A DNA stretch of 64,000 nt from Streptomyces sp. GESEQ-35. GTDB taxonomy: Bacteria > Actinomycetota > Actinomycetes > Streptomycetales > Streptomycetaceae. Below the pieces are notes generated by a model. That model had not been told where the DNA came from, ran no database searches, and worked only from the letters and a program-made list of their open reading frames with translations. The stretch lies in NCBI RefSeq assembly GCF_017948485.1, contig NZ_JAFFSX010000020.1, positions 124,001 through 188,000 on the forward strand, written 5' to 3'. Shown here piece after piece: positions 1 through 8,407 of the stretch (positions are counted from its first letter, which is position 1; every line of letters begins with the position of its first letter). Position numbers and translations under genes: made by a program.

Positions 1-269
1 ACCGCGTCGCAGTCGTCCTCGGCCCGGAACCAGGGATCGGCGGCGAAGGTCGCCAGCTCGGGCTGAGTGATCTCGGTCGGGTCCTCGTCCTCGCCGGTGG
101 GCAGGGTGAGCTTCCAGTTCGTCAGGTCGAGGACCCCGGAAGGGTACGTGCATCCGGCGGCCGCCGGATGGTGCACGGCCGGGGTGTCGGCGTGCGCGGA
201 CAGCGTGAACGTGGTGACAGAGACAGCTGCGGTGATGCCGGCCAGCAGCATGGTCCGAGTTCTGGGCAT
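1..269 (-). CDS. Secreted PL7 alginate lyase, N-terminal part (cut by window edge)
   Basis: The reading frame starts with ATG at 269 and runs off the left edge, so only about 89 residues are visible. A GGAGGAG ribosome-binding site sits just upstream. The protein opens with an N-terminal signal sequence (MPRTRTMLLAG, a hydrophobic stretch, then LSAHA for cleavage). The mature start carries LDLTNWKLTLPTG, the hallmark opening of polysaccharide lyase family 7 (alginate lyase 2 fold), followed by acidic residues and ITQPELATF. Family knowledge predicts beta-elimination cleavage of alginate or a related uronate polymer outside the cell. The catalytic residues lie beyond the window and could not be checked. 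It is divergent from the kinase gene at 544. Confidence 0.8.
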   Translation of the reverse strand, partial: MPRTRTMLLAGITAAVSVTTFTLSAHADTPAVHHPAAAGCTYPSGVLDLTNWKLTLPTGEDEDPTEITQPELATFAADPWFRAEDDCDA

Positions 270-333
270 GGAAGATCTCCTCCTCGTCGACGGTGTTCGG
301 TCCGGGCCGACGCGCACCGTACGCGCCCCGCCG

Positions 334-345
334 GGGACCCCTCCC
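334..345 (+). promoter_or_regulatory. 12-mer GGGACCCCTCCC, copy 1
   Basis: An exact GGGACCCCTCCC lies in the divergent gap between the alginate lyase gene (start 269) and the kinase gene (start 544). The outer GGGA and TCCC form an inverted repeat around CCCC. Identical 12-mers occur at 3403-3414, 7748-7759 (other strand) and 8341-8352, always between genes. A shared regulator site is inferred; no factor is known to me. Confidence 0.4.
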
Positions 346-543
346 GAAACCCCGGTACCGCGTGGCCGGCGGAGCCGCTTTTCGGTCAGCTATGCGATCG
401 CTTCCGGCCGGACTGCGGCTGCGCATGGGTGCGACTGATGAAGGCTCTGGGTAGACACCCCGTACGGTCCGCCGTACGCAGTAGGTTCGATCTGGCGCGC
501 GGCTCGGGCCGTGTGTTCCGGAGTCGACCGAGGGGGAAGATCC

Positions 544-2496
544 GTGCGTTCCGGGGAGGAGTTCGCCCATCGCTATGTCCTCAAGGAGGTCATCGGCGCA
601 GGGCGTGGCGGCGATGTGTGGCTGGCCCACGACACGGTGGTCGGCCAGGACGTCGCGCTGAAGCCGGAGCGGACGGACGGCGAGGGCGAGACCGCGGTGC
701 GGCGGCTGTTGGGCGAGCCGCGCGCCATGGCCAAGTTCCGCGACCATCCCCACGTCGTGACCCTGTTCGACGTCGTCACCGTGGAGCCGGCCGACGGTGG
801 GAGCGGGGCGGACACGTACTGGTTCGTCATGGAGTACGTGCCCGGCGGCGGCCTGGACCGGCAGCCGCCGGTCTCCCCCGAACGGGCGGCCCGCATCGGT
901 GCCCAGCTCGCCGACGCGCTGGCCGCCCTGCACGAGGAGGGCATCGTCCACTGCGACGTCAAGCCCGCCAACATCGGCCTCACCCGGCGCGGTGACGCGA
1001 AGTTGCTGGACTTCGGAGCCGCCTACCGGGCCGGCGGCAGCGAGACCATCACGGTCAACGGCCCGTACAGCTACACCCCGGACTACGCCGCTCCCGAACT
1101 GGCCCGGGGCAACGTCCCCCGGCCGGCCTCGGACGTGTTCTGCCTGGCGGCCACCCTGCACGCCCTGGTCACCGGTGCACCGCCGCGCGGCAGCGAGCCC
1201 GAGGAGAAGGAGCACGACGGCCACCAGGAGGACCCGGACTCCTGGGAGAACACCGAGCGTCTGAGGCACTGGCAGGCCGAGCAGGGTGTCGTCGAGATGG
1301 ACGCCGACGCCGTGGGACCGCTGTACCCCGTGCTCGCCGCCATGCTCCGACGCGACCCTCGGCAACGCCCCGACGCCACCGAGGCCAGGCGGCTGCTGGA
1401 GGACGTCGCCGGAGCCGGTCCCAAAGCCCCTGGGGACATGGCCACACCCCCCGGAGACACGGCCACACCCGACACTGTCACCGGGCGCCGACGCCGGCAC
1501 CGGCCACTGATCGCGGCCGCGCTCGGCGTCGGCGCCGTACTGGCTCTGGGGCTCGTGGTCATCCCCGGCCACGGCGACGGCGACGACGGGAAGGCCACCT
1601 CCGTGTCCGGCCAGAGCCGGCAGGAGGAGGCACAGGCCCTGATCGGCGACCCGCACACGGCGGACGTGTGCGCCCTGGCCGACACCGCCGCTCTCGACCA
1701 GTTCGCCGACGGGGACGTCCACAAGGACGTGGACTACGGGAACTTCGACCGCTGCGACGTGCTCGTGGGCATCGACGACAAGACCCGGATCGACGTGTCG
1801 ATCCGCCTCCTTCAGGGCTCGCCGCCCGAGGGGGCCAAGCCCTCTCGCACGATCGGGAGGATCGGCATCCTGGAGGACGAGGCGGAGAGCGATGAGTGCA
1901 ACCGGCTGCTGACCGCCGACGGCAACACCGAGGACACCCTGGTCCAGATCCGCGTCAACATGGGCGAGGGCTCGGTGACCGGCGGCAACGCGACGCTGTG
2001 CACGGTCGCCGAGAAAGCCGCCACGGGCGCGGCCGAGGTCCTCGACGGGGGTCCGGTCCCGCGCCGCGCACAGGCCTACCCGAAAGCCTCGCTGGCCTGG
2101 GCGAACGCCTGCAAGCTGCTCGACGCCGAGGCACTGTCCGTCGTTCCCGGCCTCAAGACCGACGTGCCGGACGTCGGCATCTCGAACTGGGGCTGCGAAT
2201 GGTCCAGCACCGTCGACGGGCTCGATGCGGAGGTGAGCTTCTTCCGGGACCAGCCCAAGTCCGCTCAGGACGGCACGGTCCTCACGCTCAGTGGACACCG
2301 CACGGTCGTCGAGTCGAACGACGACGGGGACACCTGTACGGCCTTCGTCGAGGACCACAGGTACAGCGGCCAGGACGCCGTGACAGCCGCCGAGATGGTG
2401 CGCCTCGACGTCGGCGGCGAGCGGCCCACGGACGAGCTCTGCGGGATGGCGAAGGACCTCGCGGCCTCCGCTGCCGCCCGACTCCGCGCGCGATGA
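544..2496 (+). CDS. Transmembrane Ser/Thr protein kinase with HCD catalytic loop
   Basis: Hanks-type kinase, about 650 residues. The GTG at 544 is chosen because GAGGGGGAAG lies about six bases upstream; an upstream in-frame ATG at 511 lacks such a site. Visible motifs are the glycine loop GAGRGG (18-23), the ATP-binding lysine K40 in VALK, catalytic loop HCDVKPAN (from H136), DFG (from D156) and APE. The catalytic loop has HCD in place of HRD, so the usual arginine before the catalytic aspartate is missing, which suggests activity without RD-type activation-loop control. One transmembrane helix (about 321-341) separates the cytoplasmic kinase from an extracytoplasmic half with paired cysteines. 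It may sense a signal outside the cell and phosphorylate a partner of the nearby FHA protein; that link is inferred. Confidence 0.88.
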   Translation: MRSGEEFAHRYVLKEVIGAGRGGDVWLAHDTVVGQDVALKPERTDGEGETAVRRLLGEPRAMAKFRDHPHVVTLFDVVTVEPADGGSGADTYWFVMEYVPGGGLDRQPPVSPERAARIGAQLADALAALHEEGIVHCDVKPANIGLTRRGDAKLLDFGAAYRAGGSETITVNGPYSYTPDYAAPELARGNVPRPASDVFCLAATLHALVTGAPPRGSEPEEKEHDGHQEDPDSWENTERLRHWQAEQGVVEMDADAVGPLYPVLAAMLRRDPRQRPDATEARRLLEDVAGAGPKAPGDMATPPGDTATPDTVTGRRRRHRPLIAAALGVGAVLALGLVVIPGHGDGDDGKATSVSGQSRQEEAQALIGDPHTADVCALADTAALDQFADGDVHKDVDYGNFDRCDVLVGIDDKTRIDVSIRLLQGSPPEGAKPSRTIGRIGILEDEAESDECNRLLTADGNTEDTLVQIRVNMGEGSVTGGNATLCTVAEKAATGAAEVLDGGPVPRRAQAYPKASLAWANACKLLDAEALSVVPGLKTDVPDVGISNWGCEWSSTVDGLDAEVSFFRDQPKSAQDGTVLTLSGHRTVVESNDDGDTCTAFVEDHRYSGQDAVTAAEMVRLDVGGERPTDELCGMAKDLAASAAARLRAR

Positions 2497-2527
2497 CGGC
2501 AGTCAGCAGGCATGCGTCACCGCCTCC

Positions 2528-3316
2528 TCAGGGCGCGGAGTCCGGCCAGGCCGCGTCGTCCTCCATCAGGTCGAGGTCCGGTGGTACGAGTGTCGTGGAC
2601 TCCACCAATCCCTTGAGCAGGTTGTGCAGCAGGCGGTTGTCGCCGGGGCGGCCCTCGGACTTGTCGTGCAGCAGCGGGTACCGGAAGCCGGCGCCGTCCA
2701 GGCGGCGGCGTACGGCTTCGATCCGGTGCTCGATCCTGCGCTCGGTCCAGCGCCCGTCCGGGCGGAGGTAGGCGAGCTGCCTGGCGGCGGTGGCGTACGT
2801 CAGGGGGCGCGCGTCCTCCTCGTACAGCAGATACCGCTGGCCCAGGACGACCAGTAGCAGCCGTTCGTCGTCGTCGAGCGCCCAGATCTTCGGCGACACG
2901 GTCCTGGCGGTCCGTCGCGACACCGGTCCGTGGTCGTCGTGGCCCGACACGTACAGCTCGACCAAGTGTTCGCGGTAGCCGGAGCCCTTCACGAACAGCG
3001 GGGTGTACCCGATGTCGAGGGGGATCGCCTCGGTGCTGAGGTGCATCATGCGGCCGCGCGGCAGCCGGACGAGCTGCTGCCCGGTGTTGCGCAGCCACCA
3101 CAGCCCCTGGCGGTACGACAGTTCGCCGTGCTGTCGGCTCACTCCCAGGTCGTCCACGCCGACCCCCAGGTCCACGTCCGGCTCCTCACCGCGCCCGAAG
3201 CGGAGGGTCAGGCCCGGCCTGGGCGGGGCACTGAACTCACCGGTGACGCTACGGGCGTGCAGGGTCCCGGGCGCGGCGGGCGCGACACCCCGCGCGAGGC
3301 TGGCGGAGAGGGTCAT
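2528..3316 (-). CDS. FHA-domain protein
   Basis: A 262-residue cytoplasmic protein starting at ATG 3316 with GGAG upstream. Residues from about 30 to 90 form a forkhead-associated domain: FGRG, then VSRQHGEL and RNTG, the positions used to bind phosphothreonine peptides. The second half is helical and charged (ALDDDERLLLVVLGQR, then ATAARQLAYL) and may be a winged-helix-like module, as in actinobacterial FHA proteins that follow kinases. It converges with the kinase gene at 544-2496 and is flanked by the second kinase gene, so it is a likely reader of kinase output (inference). No signal peptide or membrane segment is seen. Confidence 0.82.
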   Translation of the reverse strand: MTLSASLARGVAPAAPGTLHARSVTGEFSAPPRPGLTLRFGRGEEPDVDLGVGVDDLGVSRQHGELSYRQGLWWLRNTGQQLVRLPRGRMMHLSTEAIPLDIGYTPLFVKGSGYREHLVELYVSGHDDHGPVSRRTARTVSPKIWALDDDERLLLVVLGQRYLLYEEDARPLTYATAARQLAYLRPDGRWTERRIEHRIEAVRRRLDGAGFRYPLLHDKSEGRPGDNRLLHNLLKGLVESTTLVPPDLDLMEDDAAWPDSAP

Positions 3317-3402
3317 CGCTGGTCTCCTCGGTTCGTGGGCTTGTCGGTGCGCGGGTCTCTCGGCACGCGTACGGAGTCCTGACCAGTGTCCGCACCCGCT
3401 GC

Positions 3403-3414
3403 GGGACCCCTCCC
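3403..3414 (+). promoter_or_regulatory. 12-mer GGGACCCCTCCC, copy 2
   Basis: An exact copy lies in the divergent gap between the FHA gene (start 3316) and the small secreted protein gene (start 3497), 86 and 82 bases from the two starts. AATACT and TACAAA, possible -10 elements for the plus-strand gene, follow within 25 bases. Confidence 0.4.
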
Positions 3415-3496
3415 CAATACTGGCCCGTACAAAGAGGAGTGCCCCGGCTCAGGGGTTCAACGGCATCCGCAGGCACACGAGTTGAGGGGTTGACCG

Positions 3497-3877
3497 ATGA
3501 ACGCGAGCAGGGGCCGGGTCGGCGCCGCCGTGGCGCCGACCCTGATGGCGGTACCCACCGGCTGCGGGGGGAACGGCAGCCAGGACGACGGCTCCGGTGA
3601 GGGGGCGGAGTCGTCGTCCACGAGTACGCCGTCGAAGGCGAGCGGCGGGGGCGAGCCGACGGAGACGAAGCAGCCGTCCTCGCCCTCGTCCCCGTCCCCG
3701 TCCTCTTCCACGGCCGTCCCCGCCGACGGCGGCGACGTCGACGCCTGCTTCGACGCTCGCTGCGAGATCGCCCTCACGAAGCCCACAGCTATTGAGGTCG
3801 ACAGCCGGTTCAACGTCGGCGATCTGCGGGTCACAAAGATCATGGCCGATTCGGTGGTGCTCGATTCCCGGGGGTGA
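3497..3877 (+). CDS. Small Ser/Pro-rich secreted or lipoprotein-like protein
   Basis: A 126-residue protein with ATG at 3497 and GAGGGG seven bases upstream. A weak lipoprotein-like signal ends in AVPTGCGG; the -3 residue is Pro, not Leu, so the lipobox is imperfect. Residues about 27-75 are low-complexity Ser, Gly, Glu, Pro and Thr, a typical wall-spanning linker. The last 50 residues form a small folded part with two close cysteines (ACFDARCEI) and the ending ADSVVLDSRG. I do not recognise the domain. The stop abuts the stop of the convergent kinase gene. Possibly a surface partner of the neighbouring kinases; this is inference only. Confidence 0.6.
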   Translation: MNASRGRVGAAVAPTLMAVPTGCGGNGSQDDGSGEGAESSSTSTPSKASGGGEPTETKQPSSPSSPSPSSSTAVPADGGDVDACFDARCEIALTKPTAIEVDSRFNVGDLRVTKIMADSVVLDSRG

Positions 3878-5914
3878 TCAGTACGCCGGTTTCAGCGCTC
3901 CTGCGGGAAGTTTCTTCTCGTCCTCCCGGGACACGGCGCACAGCACATGGCGGAAGCCTGTTTCCCAGTCCTCGTCGGCAGGGGTCCAGGCCCACATCTC
4001 GTGTCCCGCGCCGCGGGCCCAGTTGACGCCGTACTTCTCGTCGCACAGCTCTGACGAGTCCACACTGTCCGACGAGCCGTTGCCCGAGGCCCACGCCCAG
4101 CCGACGACCTGCGCATGGTGCGGCTCGTTGCAGCTCGCCAGTGTCTTGGTGTACGAGCCGTCCTCGTCCTCCTCGGCGTCGAAGCAGTCCCCCGTGCCCA
4201 GCTGGGTGACGTACACCTCGTCGCCGGACTTCCGGTAGGCGCCGATGGGGCCGCCGAGGGTGGCGTTCTTCAGGAAGACCAGGCAGGCGGAGGCGGGCGG
4301 CTCGCTCTGCCCCGTCTCGGGTGTGAGGACGTACAGCACCGGGGCGGCCATGGTCTTGCGCAGTTCCGCGGTGCGTCGGGTGCACTCGCTCCGTGCGGCC
4401 TCGGCGCCGGATGCCGATGCGGTGCCGTCGGCGGCCACGGTCGCGATGACCTGCCCCTCGGGTTCGTCGTCGTGGCAGTCGACGAGCTTCAGGCTCGGCC
4501 GCCCCTTGTACTCCCCGTCCTTCCAGTCGGCGTCGACGCACTGCCCCGGCGTGAGTCCGTCGCGCAACCCCGCCTGCCTGCCGTACGGGTATGCGCTGCG
4601 GGTCACGGTCGGGGACGGCGTCGGGGAGGCAGTCGCGGCGATCTTCGCCCTGGCCTCCGGGCTCCTGGGCGTGGCGCCCTCGTCGTGGTAGGTGACCGCA
4701 CCCAGCGCGAACCCGCCGCCCCCGACCAGCACGGCGGCGAGCGTCAGCAGCGCGACCGTCAGCCGGCCCGGCACCCGGCGAGCACCGCCCGGGGTGCTCC
4801 GGGCGGTGCCGGCGCCGCCGGAGTCCGCCGCGGCTTCGGAGCCGACCGGGCCGTCGGACCGATCGGCGCCTGCGGGCTCGCCGGAGCCCTGCGTCCGCTC
4901 CGGCTCCGGTCCGTCACTCACCGAACCGTGCCCCGCACCGCCCGCCGAGACCTCCGACCCGGACGAACCATTCCCCGAACCGCCCTCCGCGATGTCCGCC
5001 CCGCCCGGGGTGGCAGCCGGCACCCGTGCCCCGCCCAGGCCCGGGAGCGTGGCCGACGAAGCACCGCGGGTGGTGGCTTCCGTTGCCTCGGCGAGCAGTT
5101 CACGGGCTTGTTCCGGCTGCATACGCTCCGCGGGATCCTTGGCCAGCAGCCCCATGACCACGCGGCTCAAGGGATCACTCGCCCTTTGCGGCACGTCGGG
5201 GTCGGTGGTCAGTGCCGCCATGAGGGAGGCGTCGAGCGTGTCCCGCTCGAAGGGGGCGGTGCCCTCGACGGCGAAGTAGAGGGTGACGCCGAGCGAGAAG
5301 AGGTCGGTCGCGGCTGTCGCCTCGCCGCCGGAGAGCCGCTCCGGCGCCACGAAGCCCGGAGTGCCGACCACCATGCCGCTCTGGGTGACCCGGGTCTCTC
5401 GGGGCCACAGGGAGATGCCGTAGTCCGTGAGCAGCACCCGGCGGTCGGCGGTGCCCGAACGGTCCGGCGCCAGCAGGATGTTGGAGGGCTTCACGTCCCG
5501 GTGGATGATGCCGAGTCGGTGCCCGGCGCACAGCGCGTCGAGAGCGGCCGCCCCGATCCCGGCCACCTCTCCGCTCGGCAGCGAGCCGCGCTCCGCCACC
5601 ACGGCGCGCAGGTCCCGTGTACCCGGCAGGTACTCCATCACGATCCACGGGCGGTCGTCGTCCTCCACCACGTCGTACACCGTGATCACGTTCAGGTGCT
5701 CGCGCAGCTGCGCAGCCTTCAGCGCCTCCTTGCGCCCCCGGGCGGCGGGGTCACCGCCGGCCGCGTCCGGCTCCGGCGGTACGTCGATCTCCTTGACCGC
5801 AACCTGGACCCGGAGCGCCTCGTCCTCGGCCAGCCAGACGTCTCCTCCTCCGCCGGACCCCAGCCGCTGCCGCAGCCGGTACCGCCCGGCGACGACCCGT
5901 TCATCCCGTGCCAC
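3878..5914 (-). CDS. Transmembrane Ser/Thr kinase with septum-formation-like ectodomain
   Basis: About 678 residues. GTG at 5914 is favoured: GGAAGGAG lies six bases before it, while the ATG at 5918-5920 directly abuts that site. The kinase domain shows GSGGGG (19-24), K41 in VAVKEID, HRDVKPSN (near 136), and DYG instead of DFG (near 163), then GTPGFVAPE. A Gly/Ser/Glu-rich linker leads to one transmembrane helix (about 383-405). The outer part holds two similar cysteine-containing modules (GQCVDADW and GDCFDAEEDEDG, each followed by a Cys and a His or Glu), resembling the actinobacterial Septum_form domain. It probably monitors a cell-envelope signal. It is convergent with the small protein gene at 3497. 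Confidence 0.87.
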   Translation of the reverse strand: MARDERVVAGRYRLRQRLGSGGGGDVWLAEDEALRVQVAVKEIDVPPEPDAAGGDPAARGRKEALKAAQLREHLNVITVYDVVEDDDRPWIVMEYLPGTRDLRAVVAERGSLPSGEVAGIGAAALDALCAGHRLGIIHRDVKPSNILLAPDRSGTADRRVLLTDYGISLWPRETRVTQSGMVVGTPGFVAPERLSGGEATAATDLFSLGVTLYFAVEGTAPFERDTLDASLMAALTTDPDVPQRASDPLSRVVMGLLAKDPAERMQPEQARELLAEATEATTRGASSATLPGLGGARVPAATPGGADIAEGGSGNGSSGSEVSAGGAGHGSVSDGPEPERTQGSGEPAGADRSDGPVGSEAAADSGGAGTARSTPGGARRVPGRLTVALLTLAAVLVGGGGFALGAVTYHDEGATPRSPEARAKIAATASPTPSPTVTRSAYPYGRQAGLRDGLTPGQCVDADWKDGEYKGRPSLKLVDCHDDEPEGQVIATVAADGTASASGAEAARSECTRRTAELRKTMAAPVLYVLTPETGQSEPPASACLVFLKNATLGGPIGAYRKSGDEVYVTQLGTGDCFDAEEDEDGSYTKTLASCNEPHHAQVVGWAWASGNGSSDSVDSSELCDEKYGVNWARGAGHEMWAWTPADEDWETGFRHVLCAVSREDEKKLPAGALKPAY

Positions 5915-6052
5915 CAACATCTCCTTCCCCGCCGCGTTTCCCGACCGGCCGCCGCCCAGAGCTCCTTGCGGCCGCCGGCCTCATGCTCACTCGCCTCGCC
6001 CGGGAGCCGTCCCGGAACGCCCGTCAGCTGAAGGCATGGTCCGCGCGGCCGC

Positions 6053-7474
6053 TCACCGGACGACCAGCGACTGGAATGCGGACCGCACATCGGACTTGGA
6101 TTCCGTCACGTACTCGCTTGCCGCGTTCGCGGCGGCGAAGATGGACCCCGGGCAGCTCTTGCCGTTGATCTGAATCGTGCGCTTGGCGACGAGCTTCCCC
6201 GTGCGCAACTCGTACACCTCCACCGGGACCGCGATCTTGTGGAAGGTCACGTTCGAGGCGGCGCCGGAGTACCCGCTCTTGTAGTACGAGCAGGTCTCGA
6301 CGGAGCTTCCGTAGGTCTCCTCGCCCATGCAGACCACCAGGACCGCGTCGGTGGCGTCGCTCGCCTTCCAGGAGCCGGGGAGCTGCTTCGAGAAGTCGGT
6401 GTTGTACTCGTCGTAGGCGTAGAACAGCGCGCGATTGGTGCCCTTGCCCATGGGCTTGGCGCCGCTGTACTGCGCCGGGCTGGAGCAGTACCCGGGCTGT
6501 GAGCCGGACCCGCCCGAGAGCAGACCGCTGACGTGGTCCAGCTCGATGCTCAGCGTGGCCTTCCTGGCGCCCTTTTGGGCCTGGTCCGCGAGGTCGTCGT
6601 GGGGATACCGGTTGAGCAGCCGCTCGTAGTACTTGCGGGCCGCATCCCAGCTGTCCTCCGCCATGAGGCCGTCGGCACAATCATCGAGCGCGGCGGGCTC
6701 GGTCCGTTCGACCGCCTCGGCGGTCCGGTCCACAATGCCCTTGCTGGGCTCGCGGTCGCGGAGCCAGTCGGTGACGGTGACGGTGTCGCAGGGATCCTCG
6801 GCGGGCAGGCTTCCGAGGAATCCGTTCAGGGTCGTCTCGACCGTCTTCTCGTTGCCGGGCTCCGCGAGCACCGAGGCGAGTCTGTCGAAGCCGTCCTCCA
6901 GAGCGTCGGTGTCCCCGGTCAGCGCGCCGCTCAGCTGGTTCCGGGCCGTCTGCAGCCGCTCGCAGGCCCGTACGGTCTCGTCGCCCCGGGCGGCGAGTGG
7001 CGCGTCGGCGACACGGTGCCCGAACCACACCTCGTCCTGGGCGCTCCACACCCCTGCGCAGTCGCCGCGTTCGCGGGCATCGGAGACGCTCTGCCCGATC
7101 CTGGAGGCGTCGAACCGCAGCAGCCCCACGGTCAGCAGCACCGGCAGCGTGACGCCGAGCGCGACCAGGCGCTGACGGCGCACCGCGACCCGGTGAGCAC
7201 CCCTGCCGGCCAGGTACCACCCGTGGATGACGACGGCCGCCCACCACACGAGGACGGCGATCTCGTACGACTCCTGCTCGGTCGAGACGACCTGGGAGAG
7301 GAGTATGACGGTGACGGCCACGGCGGCGATGGCCAACCTCCACCGCCGCATCAGCAGGTAGCCGACGCCGAGCAGGGAGGCGTTGCCCAGGGCGACGGCC
7401 AGTGGGTCGTGCGCCCCGCCCCGGTCGGGCGCGGGCTCCGGCACGACGGGCTCGGCGTATGTCGGGATGCTCAT
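6053..7474 (-). CDS. Membrane-anchored protein with large extracytoplasmic region
   Basis: About 473 residues. ATG at 7474 is chosen, giving MSIPTYAEP with GGGGAG upstream; the open frame extends to 7648 but that extension is arginine-rich with no sign of selection. Three hydrophobic segments lie in the first 150 residues (near ASLLGVGYLL, AVLVWWAAVVIHGWYLAG and ALGVTLPVLLTVGLL). The remainder has a helical stretch like tetratricopeptide repeats (DSWDAARKYYERLLNRYP) and a C-terminal beta-rich part with several cysteines and GYSGAASNV. I do not recognise a named family. Its place between the kinase gene and the AAA+ cassette suggests a role in the same envelope-signalling module; this is inferred. 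Confidence 0.72.
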   Translation of the reverse strand: MSIPTYAEPVVPEPAPDRGGAHDPLAVALGNASLLGVGYLLMRRWRLAIAAVAVTVILLSQVVSTEQESYEIAVLVWWAAVVIHGWYLAGRGAHRVAVRRQRLVALGVTLPVLLTVGLLRFDASRIGQSVSDARERGDCAGVWSAQDEVWFGHRVADAPLAARGDETVRACERLQTARNQLSGALTGDTDALEDGFDRLASVLAEPGNEKTVETTLNGFLGSLPAEDPCDTVTVTDWLRDREPSKGIVDRTAEAVERTEPAALDDCADGLMAEDSWDAARKYYERLLNRYPHDDLADQAQKGARKATLSIELDHVSGLLSGGSGSQPGYCSSPAQYSGAKPMGKGTNRALFYAYDEYNTDFSKQLPGSWKASDATDAVLVVCMGEETYGSSVETCSYYKSGYSGAASNVTFHKIAVPVEVYELRTGKLVAKRTIQINGKSCPGSIFAAANAASEYVTESKSDVRSAFQSLVVR

Positions 7475-7525
7475 CCTGTTCTCCCCGGTCGCAGAACGGT
7501 CTGGATGACGGCATGGTGCGGCTCC

Positions 7526-7549
7526 GCTTCCGGGACGGGTCCCGGAAGC
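7526..7549. promoter_or_regulatory. Perfect 11-bp inverted repeat upstream of the membrane protein gene
   Basis: GCTTCCGGGAC and GTCCCGGAAGC are exact reverse complements separated by GG. The centre is about 63 bases upstream of the start at 7474. The size and symmetry suit an operator for a dimeric regulator, or a hairpin in the leader. The GGGAC half-site resembles one end of the GGGACCCCTCCC element. Confidence 0.45.
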
Positions 7550-7747
7550 CCGGCGGTGGACCGGACTGCGTTGAATCCGCCGCCTCCGGGCCTGTCGCCG
7601 AGGCCGCCGCACCGCGGCCACCGGCACACCGCCCGACACGCGCACCACACCCGCCGCTTCCGCTCATCTCTGCGCCCGCGCCGACCGCCTCCGGCGGCGC
7701 GCGGCGTGCGCGGTGTCCCTTCGGCAGGCCGTCACGAGGGGCCCTCC

Positions 7748-7759
7748 GGGAGGGGTCCC
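7748..7759 (-). promoter_or_regulatory. 12-mer GGGACCCCTCCC, copy 3 (minus strand)
   Basis: The minus strand carries the exact 12-mer in the divergent gap 7475-7839. Here the flanks extend the symmetry to CCGGGA-CCCC-TCCCGG. It is 80 bases upstream of the start at 7840. The rest of this 365-base gap shows no gene I can support. Confidence 0.4.
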
Positions 7760-7839
7760 GGTGCTTCGGGCGGACGATCACCTGCACGACCCGGCGCGGA
7801 AGACCTCGGACCGCCGGACCACAGTGCAGGGAGGACACG

Positions 7840-8265
7840 ATGAGCGGCTCACCGTACGACGACCACCGGCCGGAACAGAATCCGGCCGAGCGACCCGTAC
7901 AGGTCAGCGCGGCCGCCACGCTGCTGATCCTTTCCGCCTTTCTCGTCTGCACCATCGCCGTGTACGACCCGGCGATGACGCAGACCGTGTACCTGCTGCT
8001 CTTCGTCACCATCGGTGCGGCCATCCGCTTCTGCAAGGGCGGACACATTGCCCGCATCACGGCGACGGTGGCGGCCGCGCTGCTCTTTCTCTATCTGGGC
8101 CCGTTCGCGATCTGGGGGTTGCTGAACATCGGCAGCGTGTTCCAGGAGGACTTCGGACCTCAGGCGATGCTCGCCTTCATCGCCTCCGCCGCCGGTGTCA
8201 GCCTTCTCTACGTGTCGCCCAGCCGCGCGTACTTTCGCGCGCACCGACGCCAGGCCGTCCGGTGA
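7840..8265 (+). CDS. Small integral membrane protein, unknown function
   Basis: A 141-residue protein. ATG at 7840 follows GGGAGGA by six bases. After a polar head of about 25 residues there are four hydrophobic segments: around AATLLILSAFLVCTIAV, VYLLLFVTIGAAI, ATVAAALLFLYLGPFAI and MLAFIASAAGVSLLYV. The basic tail RAYFRAHRRQAVR should face the cytoplasm. I recognise no family. It lies just upstream of the DUF2997/AAA+ cassette on the same strand, with its own 12-mer element in front, so it could be a membrane anchor for the cassette (inference). Confidence 0.65.
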   Translation: MSGSPYDDHRPEQNPAERPVQVSAAATLLILSAFLVCTIAVYDPAMTQTVYLLLFVTIGAAIRFCKGGHIARITATVAAALLFLYLGPFAIWGLLNIGSVFQEDFGPQAMLAFIASAAGVSLLYVSPSRAYFRAHRRQAVR

Positions 8266-8340
8266 CGCCCGGGGACGACACCGCGAGTCACCGCGCGGGA
8301 GCGTCAGCCCCGGCGATCCGGAGCGCCGCCCGCCTCCCCC

Positions 8341-8352
8341 GGGACCCCTCCC
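8341..8352 (+). promoter_or_regulatory. 12-mer GGGACCCCTCCC, copy 4, upstream of the AAA+ cassette
   Basis: The fourth exact copy lies in the 142-base gap before the DUF2997 gene, 56 bases ahead of its start codon. It is the best candidate for the control element of the whole downstream operon. Confidence 0.42.
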
Positions 8353-8407
8353 GAGTCCCTTCCAGCACAGTGGGCGGAGTCATTTCCCCCGGGCGAAGGG
8401 CGAGTTG

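Noticed and set aside
4115..6031. Plus-strand open frame of 638 codons
   Set aside because: It is antisense to the second kinase gene, has no recognisable motif and mirrors its GC-rich third positions.
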